NCBI RefSeq assembly: GCF_008973465.1
Contig: NZ_WBXN01000004.1
Location: 4,132,501-4,196,500 of the forward strand
Source: Streptomyces sp. SS1-1
GTDB lineage: Bacteria; Actinomycetota; Actinomycetes; Streptomycetales; Streptomycetaceae
DNA: 64,000 nt
Direction: 5' to 3'
How positions within the stretch are numbered: the first letter of the stretch is position 1; each line of letters begins with the position of its first letter. The position numbers and the translations under genes are program-made. The notes under the pieces are model-generated. The model made no database searches, was not told the origin of the DNA, and saw only the letters and a list, made by a program, of their open reading frames with translations. Shown here piece by piece: positions 24,334-32,881 of this stretch.

Positions 24334-25938
24334 ATGCAGCCACTCGGCATGGACGAGCCCACGACCGTGGGGCCGTACCGGCTCCTCGGCCGGCTGGGGT
24401 CCGGCGGGATGGGCCGGGTCTACCTGGGCCGCAGTTCCGGGGGCCGCACGGTCGCCGTCAAGATCGTGCACCCGCATCTCGCGCTCGACGAGGAGTTCCG
24501 CACCCGCTTCCGGCGCGAGGTCGAGGCGGCCCGGCGGGTGGGCGGCGCGTGGACGGCGCCCGTGCTGGACGCCGACCCGGAGGCCCCGGTGCCCTGGGTG
24601 GCCACCGGGTACGCGGCCGGTCCGTCGCTGTCCGGCGCCGTCGCCGACGCGGGCGCCCTGCCCGCGCCGTCCGTACGGGCCCTGGGCGCCGGACTCGCGG
24701 AGGCGCTGGCCGCCGTGCACGAGCTGGGCCTGGTGCACCGGGACGTGAAACCGTCGAACGTCCTGCTCACCCTGGACGGCCCCCTGCTGATCGACTTCGG
24801 CATCGCGCGGGCGCTGGACGGCACCGCCTCCCTCACCTCCAGCGGCGTCTCCATCGGCTCGCCCGGCTACATGGCGCCCGAGCAGATCCTGGGCAAGGGC
24901 GTCACGGGCGCGGCCGACGTCTTCTCGCTGGGCGCCGTGCTCGCCTACGCGGCGGCCGGCGAGCCGCCGTTCTCCGGGGACACCTCGGCGGCCCTGCTCT
25001 ACAAGGTGGTCCACGAGGAACCCGAACTCGACGCCCTGGACGACCCGTTGCGCGAGCTGGTCGCCCAGTGCCTCGCCAAGGAGCCCGGGGCGCGGCCCAC
25101 CCCCGGTGAGCTGGCCGCGCGGCTGGCGCCCGAGGGCGCGGCCCGGCTGGTGGCGGGCGGCTGGCTGCCCGGCCCGCTGGTCGAGCAGGTCAGCCGGGGC
25201 GCCGTACGGCTGCTGAACCTGGAGGCCGGGGACGACGCCCCGTCCGGGCCCGTGGAGTTCAGCCGGCCCGTCACCGTCGGCGAGTTCGGGCCGGCCCCGG
25301 TGATGCCCGCCTCCGTGCCCGCGCCCCGGGACGCGGTGCCCCCGCCCGGTGACTCAGCCGAGACGTCCCCGTCCGGCAGGCCGGGGGTGACCGTCGCCGC
25401 GCGCGGGCGCCGGGTGAGCTGCACGGTGACCCTTGCCGTCGCCGGCGCCCTCGCCGCCGTCACGCTCGGCGCCGTCGTCCTCCTCGACGGGATGCCGGGC
25501 CGGGGCACGGACGACCCGGACACGAGCGCGGGCTCCGACGCCGCCTCGTCCCCGGCGCCGGACAGGACGGAGGGCTCCGTCCCCGCCCGGTACCTCGGCA
25601 CCTGGGAGGGGAAGGCGACGGCCGTGGGCGGCTCGCTGCCCGCCGGCACCTTCCGGCTCACCGTGCACAGGGCCGGGGTCGGCGAGGAGTTGGGCACACT
25701 GCGCCAGACCGACCTGCTCGGCGGGGTCTGCGACGACGTCCTCACCCTGAAGGAGGTGACGGCGAAGCAGCTCGTCGTCACGTCCGTGGGCGCGAAGGGC
25801 AACCACGCCGGCTGCAACCCCGAACCGCACACCGTACGCATCACCCCGGCCGGCGACGACCTCGTGTACCGCTCGGAGAGCTCGGCGGAGGGCGAGCCCG
25901 AGGCCCGCCTGTCGAAGACCGGGGAGGGGAGCGGCTGA
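24334..25938 (+). CDS. Transmembrane Ser/Thr protein kinase (PknB-like)
   Basis: A 534-residue eukaryotic-like kinase. The intracellular kinase domain (about 12-275) has the glycine loop GSGGMGRVYLG, K43 in VAVKIV, the catalytic loop HRDVKPSN with D137, DFGIA near D154, and GSPGYMAPEQ. A proline- and serine-rich linker follows. One transmembrane helix lies at about 365-387. The extracytoplasmic part has about 145 residues and two cysteines (GGVCDDV and HAGCNPE) that may form a disulfide. There are no PASTA repeats, so the sensor domain is distinct. The next gene starts on its stop codon (TGATG). Confidence 0.9.
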   Translation: MQPLGMDEPTTVGPYRLLGRLGSGGMGRVYLGRSSGGRTVAVKIVHPHLALDEEFRTRFRREVEAARRVGGAWTAPVLDADPEAPVPWVATGYAAGPSLSGAVADAGALPAPSVRALGAGLAEALAAVHELGLVHRDVKPSNVLLTLDGPLLIDFGIARALDGTASLTSSGVSIGSPGYMAPEQILGKGVTGAADVFSLGAVLAYAAAGEPPFSGDTSAALLYKVVHEEPELDALDDPLRELVAQCLAKEPGARPTPGELAARLAPEGAARLVAGGWLPGPLVEQVSRGAVRLLNLEAGDDAPSGPVEFSRPVTVGEFGPAPVMPASVPAPRDAVPPPGDSAETSPSGRPGVTVAARGRRVSCTVTLAVAGALAAVTLGAVVLLDGMPGRGTDDPDTSAGSDAASSPAPDRTEGSVPARYLGTWEGKATAVGGSLPAGTFRLTVHRAGVGEELGTLRQTDLLGGVCDDVLTLKEVTAKQLVVTSVGAKGNHAGCNPEPHTVRITPAGDDLVYRSESSAEGEPEARLSKTGEGSG

Positions 25939-26675
25939 TGGAGGTGGGCACCCCGGTCGTCGTCGCCGTCGCCGCGCTGTGGGGAGCGCTCGCCGGGGCC
26001 CTGCTGCCCCGCGCCGCCTACCGCTTCTCCGCGCCCGACGAGGAGCCGTGGCGGGCGCACTGCCCGGACGGCCACCCGGTGCCGGGATGGCTCGGCCCGG
26101 CCGGCTGCCGGAGTTGCGGACCCCGCGCCCCGTACGGCCCCGGCGCCACCGTCCCCGTCCTCGTCACCGCCGCCGTCTGCGCCGCCCTCGCCGCCGCCAC
26201 CGGCACCCGGCCCGAGCTGGGCGCCTGGCTGCTGCTGGCGCCCGCCGGCGTCCTGCTCACGCTCGTCGACCTGCGGGTGCGCCGCCTCCCCGACCCGCTC
26301 ACCCTCCCCCTCGCGGGCGGCGCGCTCGCCCTCCTCGGCCTGGCCGCCGCCCTCCCCGAGCACGCCGGGCACTGGCCGACCGCCGTGGCCGCCTCCCTCG
26401 CGCTCGGCGCCTTCTACTACGGCCTGCATCTGCTCAACCCCGACGGCATGGGCTTCGGCGACGTGAAACTGGCGCTCGGCGCGGGCGCGGTCCTCGGCTG
26501 GTACGGCTGGCCGACCGTCATGCTCGGCACGTTCGCCGGGTTCCTGTCCGGAGCGCTGTACGGCTGGGGCCTGGTCGCCCTGCGCCGGGCCGGCCGCACC
26601 TCGGCGATCCCCTTCGGCCCGTTCCTGCTCGGCGGGGCGCTGGCGGGGGTGCTGATCGGGGCGTACGCGGCCTGA
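25938..26675 (+). CDS. A24-family prepilin peptidase-like protein
   Basis: A 245-residue polytopic aspartic protease of the type IV prepilin peptidase family. The first catalytic aspartate is in DLRVRRLPDPLTLP (about residue 112). The second is in the family motif GFGDVKLALG (about 173-182). A short segment with C47 and a CRSC cluster near residue 58 looks like a worn-down zinc or methyltransferase region between the first helices. It overlaps the kinase stop by 1 nt. No pilin or Tad genes lie in this window, so its substrates must be encoded elsewhere. Confidence 0.85.
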   Translation: MEVGTPVVVAVAALWGALAGALLPRAAYRFSAPDEEPWRAHCPDGHPVPGWLGPAGCRSCGPRAPYGPGATVPVLVTAAVCAALAAATGTRPELGAWLLLAPAGVLLTLVDLRVRRLPDPLTLPLAGGALALLGLAAALPEHAGHWPTAVAASLALGAFYYGLHLLNPDGMGFGDVKLALGAGAVLGWYGWPTVMLGTFAGFLSGALYGWGLVALRRAGRTSAIPFGPFLLGGALAGVLIGAYAA

Positions 26676-26745
26676 CGTCGGCGCTGTCAGGGCCCTGGCG
26701 TACGCTGGATCAGTCCGCCCGACCTTGACGAAAGGGACGCCCCCG

Positions 26746-27945
26746 GTGACCGAGAAGGCCGACCTTCAGTCCGTCCTCGACCGTGCCGCAGCGGGCGGGC
26801 GGATCACCCCAGAGGAAGCGCTCGACCTCTACCGCGACGCCCCGCTGCACGCGCTCGGCTCCGCCGCCGACGCCGTGCGCCGCCGCCGCTACGCGGGTAC
26901 CGAGCACATCGCGACGTACATCATCGAGCGGAACATCAACTACACGAACGTGTGCGTCACGGCGTGCAAGTTCTGCGCCTTCTACGCCCCGCCTAAGGAC
27001 ACCGCCAAGGGCTGGACCCGCGACCTCGACGACATCCTGCGCCGCTGCGCCGAGACCGTCGAACTCGGCGGCACCCAGATCATGTTCCAGGGCGGCCACC
27101 ACCCGGACTACGGCGTCGAGTACTACGAGAAGCACTTCGCGGCCATCAAGAAGGAGTTCCCGCAGCTCGTCATCCACAGCCTGGGGGCGAGCGAGGTCGA
27201 GCACATGGCCCGGATCTCCAAGGTGAGCGTGGAGGAGGCCATCCAGCGCATCCACGCGGCCGGCCTCGACTCCTTCGCGGGCGCGGGCGCCGAGCTGCTC
27301 CCGGAGCGGCCCCGCAAGGCCATCGCGCCGCTGAAGGAGTCCGGCGAGCGCTGGCTGGAGATCATGGAGACCGCCCACAACCTGGGCGTGGAGTCCACCT
27401 CCACCATGCTGATGGGCACCGGCGAGACCAACGCCGAACGGATCGAGCACCTGCGCATGATCCGTGACGTGCAGGACCGCACGGGCGGCTTCCGGGCCTT
27501 CATCCCGTACCTGTACCAGCCCATGAACAACCACCTGAAGGGCCGCACGCAGGCCACGATCTTCGAGTACCTGCGGATGATCGCGATCTCCCGGCTGTTC
27601 ATGGACAACATCGCCCACATCCAGGGCTCCTGGCTGACCACCGGCCAGGACGCGGGGCAGCTGACGCTGCACTACGGCGCCGACGACCTCGGCTCGGTCA
27701 TGCTGGAGGAGAACGTCGTCTCGGCGGCCGGTGCGAAGCACCGCTCCAACCTCCAGGAGATGATCGACATGATCCGCTCCGCGGGACGGGTCCCGGCCCA
27801 GCGCGCGACGACGTACGAGCACCTCGTCGTGCACGACGACCCGGCGAACGACCCCGTCGACAGCCGCGTCATGTCCCACATCTCCTCGACGGCGATCGAG
27901 GGCGGCACGGCCCACCCCGAGCTGAAGATCCTCGCCTCCAACTGA
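26746..27945 (+). CDS. mqnC: Cyclic dehypoxanthinyl futalosine synthase MqnC
   Basis: A 399-residue radical SAM enzyme that closes the naphthoate ring by converting dehypoxanthinyl futalosine into its cyclic form. The cluster motif is C70-VTA-C74-KF-C77, followed by FYAPPKD. Diagnostic segments include QGGHHPDYGVEYYE, HSLGASEVEHM and TSTMLMGTGE. The GTG at 26746 is chosen because GAAAGGGA lies just before it, although a TTG seven codons upstream is in frame. Its substrate comes from MqnB and its product goes to MqnD, neither encoded in this window. A short amidohydrolase-like gene follows after 7 nt. Confidence 0.95.
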   Translation: MTEKADLQSVLDRAAAGGRITPEEALDLYRDAPLHALGSAADAVRRRRYAGTEHIATYIIERNINYTNVCVTACKFCAFYAPPKDTAKGWTRDLDDILRRCAETVELGGTQIMFQGGHHPDYGVEYYEKHFAAIKKEFPQLVIHSLGASEVEHMARISKVSVEEAIQRIHAAGLDSFAGAGAELLPERPRKAIAPLKESGERWLEIMETAHNLGVESTSTMLMGTGETNAERIEHLRMIRDVQDRTGGFRAFIPYLYQPMNNHLKGRTQATIFEYLRMIAISRLFMDNIAHIQGSWLTTGQDAGQLTLHYGADDLGSVMLEENVVSAAGAKHRSNLQEMIDMIRSAGRVPAQRATTYEHLVVHDDPANDPVDSRVMSHISSTAIEGGTAHPELKILASN

Positions 27946-27952
27946 CCCGCCC

Positions 27953-28552
27953 GTGCTGACCCTTCACGTCGCCGACGCCTCGCCGGAGAACGCCGTCCTG
28001 GTCGACGGCGCGCACCTCGCCGCCGTCGGCCCGTACGAGGAACTGGCCGCCGCCCACCCGGACGCCCGGCTGCGGAGGTGGCCCGGCATCCTGACCCCCG
28101 GGCTGCTCAACCCGTACGGCCCGGAACTGCTGGAGCAGGCCTACCACCCCGACCCGCGCGAGGCGGACCGGCTCGGCACCGAGCCGATCTTCGGCGAGCG
28201 CGCGCGGGACCTCCTCGGCGCGGGACCGCCCGTGCGGGGGGCCAGCGCCCGGCGCGGAGTCCAGCGCCTGCTGGCGCACGGCACCGTCGCCGTCGCCGGT
28301 GAACTGCGCGGCCGTGCGGCCCTGGACGCCGTCCGCAGGGCCGGTCTCGCCCTGGCGGGACGCCCCGCCGCACTGCCCGGCCCCCCGGCGCTCTCCCCGG
28401 TGCCGCTCGTCCTGCTGCCCGCCCTCGCCGCCGGGAAGCCCGCGCGGTTCGCGGTGTTCGACGTGCCCGACCGCGCGGCCCTCGTCCGGCAGGGCGCGTC
28501 CACCTGCGTGGCCACCGTCGTGGCCGGCCGCCTGGTGCACCGCCGGCGCTGA
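27953..28552 (+). CDS. Imidazolonepropionase-like amidohydrolase relic
   Basis: A 199-residue protein that looks like the two ends of an amidohydrolase with the catalytic barrel removed. The N-terminal beta-sandwich strand region (AVLVDGAHLAAVGPYEEL) leads to LTPGLLNPYGPEL, where a true family member would read PGLIDxHxH. The metal-binding histidines are missing. GVQRLLAHGTVAVAG resembles the next conserved helix. ARFAVFDVPD and VVAGRLVHRR match the usual C-terminal ending. Function unknown. It sits between mqnC and menG, 7 nt after mqnC, and is probably co-transcribed. A non-catalytic or scaffold role in menaquinone synthesis is only a guess. Confidence 0.72.
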   Translation: MLTLHVADASPENAVLVDGAHLAAVGPYEELAAAHPDARLRRWPGILTPGLLNPYGPELLEQAYHPDPREADRLGTEPIFGERARDLLGAGPPVRGASARRGVQRLLAHGTVAVAGELRGRAALDAVRRAGLALAGRPAALPGPPALSPVPLVLLPALAAGKPARFAVFDVPDRAALVRQGASTCVATVVAGRLVHRRR

Positions 28553-28635
28553 CCGCGCGGCCGTCCGGGCAGCCGCCGCGGGCGGACCGGGAAGCCGCTG
28601 GGGGCGGGGCGGGGAGCGGCTGCAAGAATGGGCCC

Positions 28636-29331
28636 GTGACGCGCGCATCCCTGGACAAGCAGCCGCATGAAGTCGCCTCGATGTTCGACGGCGTCGCGGA
28701 ACGGTACGACCTGACCAACGACGTGCTCTCCCTCGGGCAGGACCGGCGCTGGCGCAAGGAGGTCGCGAAGGCGGTCGACGCGCGCCCCGCGCAGAAGGTC
28801 CTGGACCTGGCGGCCGGCACCGGCACGTCGTCCCTGCCCTTCGCCCGCACCGGCGCCTACGTCGTCCCCTGCGACTTCTCGCAGGGCATGCTCCGGGTCG
28901 GCAAGCGGAACAACGCCTGGCTGCCCTACACGGCGGGCGACGCGACACGACTGCCGTTCAAGGACGACACGTTCGACGCCGTGACGATCTCCTTCGGGCT
29001 GCGCAACGTGCAGGACTTCGACAGCGCGCTGCGCGAGATGTACCGGGTGACCCGGCCCGGCGGCCGCGTCGTCATCTGCGAGTTCTCGCACCCGACGTGG
29101 GCGCCCTTCCGCACCGTCTACACCGAGTACCTGATGCGCGCGCTGCCGCCGGTCGCCCGCGCGGTCTCCTCGAACCCGGACGCGTACGTCTACCTCGCCG
29201 AGTCCATCCGCGCCTGGCCCGACCAGCCGGCCCTCGCCGAGCGGCTGGGCAAGGCGGGCTGGTCCAAGGTGGCCTGGCGGAACCTGACGGGCGGGGTCGT
29301 CGCCCTGCACCGCGGGTTCAAGCAGAGCTGA
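28636..29331 (+). CDS. menG: Demethylmenaquinone methyltransferase MenG
   Basis: A 231-residue SAM-dependent methyltransferase of the UbiE/MenG family that performs the last step, methylation of demethylmenaquinone. Signatures are MFDGVAERYDLTNDVLSLGQ near residues 16-35, the SAM motif VLDLAAGTGTSSLPFA, FDAVTISFGLRNVQD and CEFSHPTW. The GTG start lacks a ribosome site and an AAGAAT hexamer lies 6 nt upstream, so it may be leaderless. Its 3' end overlaps the convergent PASTA gene by 14 nt. Confidence 0.94.
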   Translation: MTRASLDKQPHEVASMFDGVAERYDLTNDVLSLGQDRRWRKEVAKAVDARPAQKVLDLAAGTGTSSLPFARTGAYVVPCDFSQGMLRVGKRNNAWLPYTAGDATRLPFKDDTFDAVTISFGLRNVQDFDSALREMYRVTRPGGRVVICEFSHPTWAPFRTVYTEYLMRALPPVARAVSSNPDAYVYLAESIRAWPDQPALAERLGKAGWSKVAWRNLTGGVVALHRGFKQS

Positions 29332-29656
29332 CCACGGGGTAGGGGTCGCCGGGCTCGTCGAGCGCGCGGGGCCTGCCGCCCGACGGAGGGCGCGGTATGC
29401 GCGGCTCGCGCACGCCTCCGCCGCCCTCTCCCTCACCGAAGTCGAACCAGACGGCGACCGTCGAGTCCCGCGGCACCGGGGTGCCGGGCTGCGGATACTG
29501 GCGGACGACGTAGTCGACGACGACGCGCGCGAAGTCCGGCCGGTCGGGTGCGGTCAGGGACAGGCCGTGGGACGTGGCCGCCTCGCGGGCGTCCATGGCC
29601 ATCAGGCCGACGAGTCGCGGGACCGGCACCTCGGGTGTCGTGGGTGTTGTGTGCAC
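29318..29656 (-). CDS. Small PASTA-domain protein
   Basis: A protein of about 112 residues containing one PASTA-like repeat (VPRLVGLMAMDAREAATSHG followed by the strand VVVDYVVRQYPQPGTPVPRDSTVAVWF). A Pro-, Gly- and Glu-rich tail follows. PASTA units in kinases and penicillin-binding proteins bind muropeptides, but here there is no signal peptide or membrane segment, so the location is probably cytosolic. The GTG at 29656 is preferred for its GGGGGTG ribosome site; a GTG at 29665 is possible. It converges on menG with a 14-nt overlap. Confidence 0.7.
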   Translation of the reverse strand: MHTTPTTPEVPVPRLVGLMAMDAREAATSHGLSLTAPDRPDFARVVVDYVVRQYPQPGTPVPRDSTVAVWFDFGEGEGGGGVREPRIPRPPSGGRPRALDEPGDPYPVVSSA

Positions 29657-29739
29657 GGATGTCACCCCCAGCGGTACTTGAAGGGTAGACCGCCGGGGGT
29701 GCCGTCCGGAAGCGTCAGGTGTCTTTCTGTGACAGTCGC

Positions 29740-30267
29740 TTACTCTCCGTGCCCGGCAGGGGAGTTCAGGCTGAGCCGGTAGCAGTGCCCCCGCCGGTCG
29801 TCCGGCGTGGCGAAGACCTCCGCGAGCCGCATGCCGAGGCGCCGTGTCACCGCTATCGACCGCTCGTTGCGGGCGTCGACCATCGCGACGACCCCCGGCA
29901 CCCCGGCGGCCCGCACCCGCTCCAGCGTCTCCCGCGCGGCCGCCGTGACATACCCCTTGCCCCAGTGCTCCCGGGCCAGCCGCCAGCCGATCTCGATCTC
30001 CCCGGTGGGGCCCCACTCCCGTTCCCAGGGCTGGGCGCCGGTGAAGCCGATGACGCGGTCGTCCTCGTCGAGCATCGTCCACAGGCAGAAGCCGCGCTCG
30101 GCGTCGTGCCGGCGCTGGCGGGCGGTGAGCTCCTCGTAGACGGAGAGTTCGGCGGCCCGGCCGCCGTGGAACTCCATGACGTCGGGGTGGGCGAAGGCCC
30201 GGTGCCAGGCCACCGCGTCCTCGTCGGTGGGCACACGCAGCCGTACTACGGGCAGAGCTCGGTTCAC
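29740..30267 (-). CDS. GNAT-family N-acetyltransferase (RimJ/RimL-like)
   Basis: A 175-residue acetyltransferase of the RimJ/RimL type. It begins with VVRLRVPTDEDAVAWHRAFAHPDV, carries the acetyl-CoA site EIGWRLAREHWGKGYVTAA near residues 90-108, and ends with the typical NERSIAVTRRLGM segment. The GTG at 30267 is chosen over an upstream TTG because GAAGGG lies 7 nt before it. The substrate, either a ribosomal protein N-terminus or a small molecule, is not evident. It is divergent from the geranylgeranyl-reductase-like gene. Confidence 0.82.
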   Translation of the reverse strand: MNRALPVVRLRVPTDEDAVAWHRAFAHPDVMEFHGGRAAELSVYEELTARQRRHDAERGFCLWTMLDEDDRVIGFTGAQPWEREWGPTGEIEIGWRLAREHWGKGYVTAAARETLERVRAAGVPGVVAMVDARNERSIAVTRRLGMRLAEVFATPDDRRGHCYRLSLNSPAGHGE

Positions 30268-30365
30268 AGGGCAGCCCTTCAGCCGGGTGATCAATTCTGC
30301 TGCATAGACTGCCCATGTCCAGTGCCCGTCGGCACGCAGATTCCGAACCTTGGGGAGTTCCCGCC

Positions 30366-31649
30366 GTGACCGAGCCCCTCTCCGAAAACACCGCCGATGT
30401 CATCGTCGTCGGAGCGGGCCCTGCCGGCTCCACCACCGCATACCACCTCGCCAAGGCCGGACTCGACGTACTGCTCCTGGAGAAGACCGAGTTCCCGCGG
30501 GAGAAGGTCTGCGGCGACGGCCTGACCCCGCGCGCCACCAAGCAGCTCGTCGCCATGGGCATCGACATCTCCGAGGAGGCCGGCTGGCTGCGCAACAAGG
30601 GCCTGCGGATCATCGGCGGCGGCGTGCGCCTCCAGCTGGACTGGCCGGATCTCGCCTCCTTCCCCGACTACGGACTCGTCCGCAAGCGCGACGACTTCGA
30701 CGAGCAGCTCGCCCGCCAGGCCCAGAAGGCCGGCGCCCGCCTCTACGAGCGCTGCAACGTCGGCGCCCCGGTCCTCGACGACCGCACGGGCCGGGTCATC
30801 GGCGTGCACGCCAAGCTCGGCGAGGAGAAGCGCGAGGTGACCTTCCGGGCCCCGCTCGTCGTCGCCGCCGACGGCAACTCCTCCCGGCTGTCCCTCGCGA
30901 TGGGCCTGCACCGCCGCGAGGACCGCCCGATGGGCGTCGCCGTGCGGACGTACTTCGAGAGCCCCCGCCACGACGACGACTACCTGGAGTCCTGGCTGGA
31001 GCTGTGGGACCGCCGGGGCCCCGAGGACCGTCTGCTGCCGGGCTACGGCTGGATCTTCGGCATGGGCGACGGCACGTCCAACGTCGGACTCGGCGTGCTC
31101 AACACCTCCGAGTCCTTCAAGGAACTGGACTGGCGCGAGGTCCTGAAGGCGTGGTGCGCCTCGATGCCGGAGGACTGGGGCTACACCCCGGAGAACATGA
31201 CCGGCCCGATCCGCGGCGCCGCCCTGCCCATGGCCTTCAACCGCCAGCCGCACTACACCAAGGGCCTGCTGCTCGTCGGCGACGCCGGCGGCCTGGTGAA
31301 CCCCTTCAACGGCGAGGGCATCGCCTACGCCATGGAGTCCGGGCAGATCGCCGCCGAGGTCATCGTCCAGGCGCACGCCCGCTCGACCCCCGCGGGCCGG
31401 GAGATGGCCCTCCAGCGCTACCCGCGGGTCCTCAAGGACACCTACGGCGGCTACTACACGCTGGGCCGCGCCTTCGTGAAGCTCATCGGCAACCCGAAGG
31501 TCATGAAGATCGCCACCCAGCGCGGCCTGACCCACCCGATGCTGATGAAGTTCACGCTGAAGCTCCTGGCGAACCTCACCGACCCGACCGGCGGCGACGC
31601 GATGGACCGCATCATCAACGGCCTGAGCAAGGTGGCCCCGAAGGCCTGA
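30366..31649 (+). CDS. Geranylgeranyl reductase-family flavoprotein, probable menaquinone-tail reductase
   Basis: A 427-residue FAD enzyme of the geranylgeranyl reductase family. The N-terminal dinucleotide site is VIVVGAGPAGSTTAYHLAKA (about 9-28). EKVCGDGLTPRA follows near residue 43, and the second FAD motif LLVGDAGGLVNPFNGEGI is near residues 300-317. Relatives include MenJ of mycobacteria, which saturates one isoprene unit of menaquinone. Lying between menG and the nuo operon, this gene is a good candidate for that role in a streptomycete, which make partly saturated menaquinones. GGGGAG precedes the GTG, and TAGACT at 30305-30310 may be the -10. A terminator follows. Confidence 0.85.
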   Translation: MTEPLSENTADVIVVGAGPAGSTTAYHLAKAGLDVLLLEKTEFPREKVCGDGLTPRATKQLVAMGIDISEEAGWLRNKGLRIIGGGVRLQLDWPDLASFPDYGLVRKRDDFDEQLARQAQKAGARLYERCNVGAPVLDDRTGRVIGVHAKLGEEKREVTFRAPLVVAADGNSSRLSLAMGLHRREDRPMGVAVRTYFESPRHDDDYLESWLELWDRRGPEDRLLPGYGWIFGMGDGTSNVGLGVLNTSESFKELDWREVLKAWCASMPEDWGYTPENMTGPIRGAALPMAFNRQPHYTKGLLLVGDAGGLVNPFNGEGIAYAMESGQIAAEVIVQAHARSTPAGREMALQRYPRVLKDTYGGYYTLGRAFVKLIGNPKVMKIATQRGLTHPMLMKFTLKLLANLTDPTGGDAMDRIINGLSKVAPKA

Positions 31650-31680
31650 CCGGCCCCGCCCGGGGGAGACCCCGGGCACG

Positions 31681-31719
31681 CGTAAGGGCCGCTGCCCCCG
31701 AGCGGCTGCGGCCCTTACG
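31681..31719. terminator. Perfect bidirectional terminator
   Basis: CGTAAGGGCCGC pairs perfectly with GCGGCCCTTACG around a 15-nt loop. It sits between the convergent reductase-like and NlpC/P60 genes. Confidence 0.85.
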
Positions 31720-31733
31720 TCGATCCGTACGGC

Positions 31734-32525
31734 TCAGAGCACGCGGACCGCGCCCGACGCCGGGTAACCCGACAGGTCCTGGATGACGACGCCCTTGGAG
31801 GGGTTGGCCGCGTCCAGGTACTGGCCGTTACCGATGTAGACGCCCACATGGTAGGCGGAACCCTTGCCGCCCCAGTAGAGGATGTCGCCGACCTGGATCT
31901 GCGACAGCGGGATGTCGGTGCCGGCCATCGACTGGTCCTGGGAGACCCGCGGCAGGTCGACGCCGACCTGCTTGAAGGCGGCCTGCACCAGGCTGGAGCA
32001 GTCCCACGCGTTGGGGCCGGTGGCACCCATGACGTACGCGTCGCCGACCTGGGCCTTGAGGAACGAGATGACCGTCGCGACGCTGCCGCTCGCCGGGGCG
32101 GAGACGCTCGCGGAGGCGGACAGGGTGGCCCGCTCCGTGCTGCGCGACGCCGCGGCCTCTGCGGCGGCCTTACGGGCCTCCTCGGCCTTCTTCTTCGCCT
32201 CGGCCTTCTTCTTGGCCTGAGCGAGGTCCTTCTTGGCCTGCTCGGCCGCGGCGGCGGCGGCCGCGTCACGCTCGGCCTCGAGCTCGTAGTTCGCCGCCGC
32301 CAGCTGCGTGGCGTCCGCGGACTGGGCGAGCTGGTCCGCCAGGTCCCCCGAGAGGGTGGGCAGTTCGATGGTCTGCGTGACCGGCTCGGCGGCGTTCGCC
32401 GTGGCCGCAGCACCAGCCGCTGCCATGCTGAGGACGCCACCGGCAACACCGGCGCGCATCGCGATCGTGGTCGACGCGGTGCGGCGGGGCTTCCGGTGGC
32501 TGCGTATGTGAGCGGTGTGGGACAT
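31734..32525 (-). CDS. Secreted NlpC/P60 peptidoglycan hydrolase
   Basis: A 263-residue secreted cell-wall hydrolase. The signal peptide has a basic start and a cleavage site near ATANAAEP (about residue 46). An Ala/Lys/Glu-rich helical coiled-coil lies at about 62-128, followed by a Ser/Ala linker. The C-terminal NlpC/P60 domain (about 147-263) has the nucleophile C176 in NAWDCSSLV and H226 in AYHVGVYIG. It should cut the D-Glu/diamino acid bond of stem peptides. The ATG at 32525 gives a proper signal peptide; upstream in-frame codons do not. Its promoter lies in the long gap shared with nuoA. Confidence 0.9.
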   Translation of the reverse strand: MSHTAHIRSHRKPRRTASTTIAMRAGVAGGVLSMAAAGAAATANAAEPVTQTIELPTLSGDLADQLAQSADATQLAAANYELEAERDAAAAAAAEQAKKDLAQAKKKAEAKKKAEEARKAAAEAAASRSTERATLSASASVSAPASGSVATVISFLKAQVGDAYVMGATGPNAWDCSSLVQAAFKQVGVDLPRVSQDQSMAGTDIPLSQIQVGDILYWGGKGSAYHVGVYIGNGQYLDAANPSKGVVIQDLSGYPASGAVRVL

Positions 32526-32832
32526 GGGTACAACCGGTATCAGGGGCTCCTCCATACCTTCAAGAAACGTGGGCTGCGCCACAGTTGTTCAACGGACGCC
32601 CCAAATTCCCGGCGGAGCGCCCTTTATTGACGCCGTAACGGACATAGCGGACGGCCCTCGTCCTGCCCGTGATCACGGTCTTTCATCATTAAGTCCGAAT
32701 TGCCCCGCGCCTACCACTGGTTGGGACCGGTGGCCAAGCCCGGTTCTCACGGACCCCTGACGGGTGTGGCAGAGGTCACGCAACGGTCACGGCCTCGTGT
32801 GCGTCCGGTGCCCGGATCGCGCCACCGGAGTT

Positions 32833-32848
32833 CGTGAACGCGTGCACG
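32833..32848. promoter_or_regulatory. Candidate Rex (NADH-sensing repressor) operator 1
   Basis: CGTGAACGCGTGCACG agrees at 13 of 16 positions with the Streptomyces Rex consensus TGTGAACGCGTTCACA as I recall it. It is itself palindromic except for one base pair. Rex is known to control respiratory genes according to the NADH/NAD ratio, and complex I lies downstream. Confidence 0.6.
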
Positions 32849-32881
32849 CGTCCACATCGGTCCCCTTCGCTCCCTCTGATG

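Noticed and set aside
32526..32830. Possible second c-di-AMP riboswitch upstream of the NlpC/P60 gene
   Set aside because: I looked for the GGGGACCCA and CCGAACCCGACAGC-type blocks on the minus strand and found neither.
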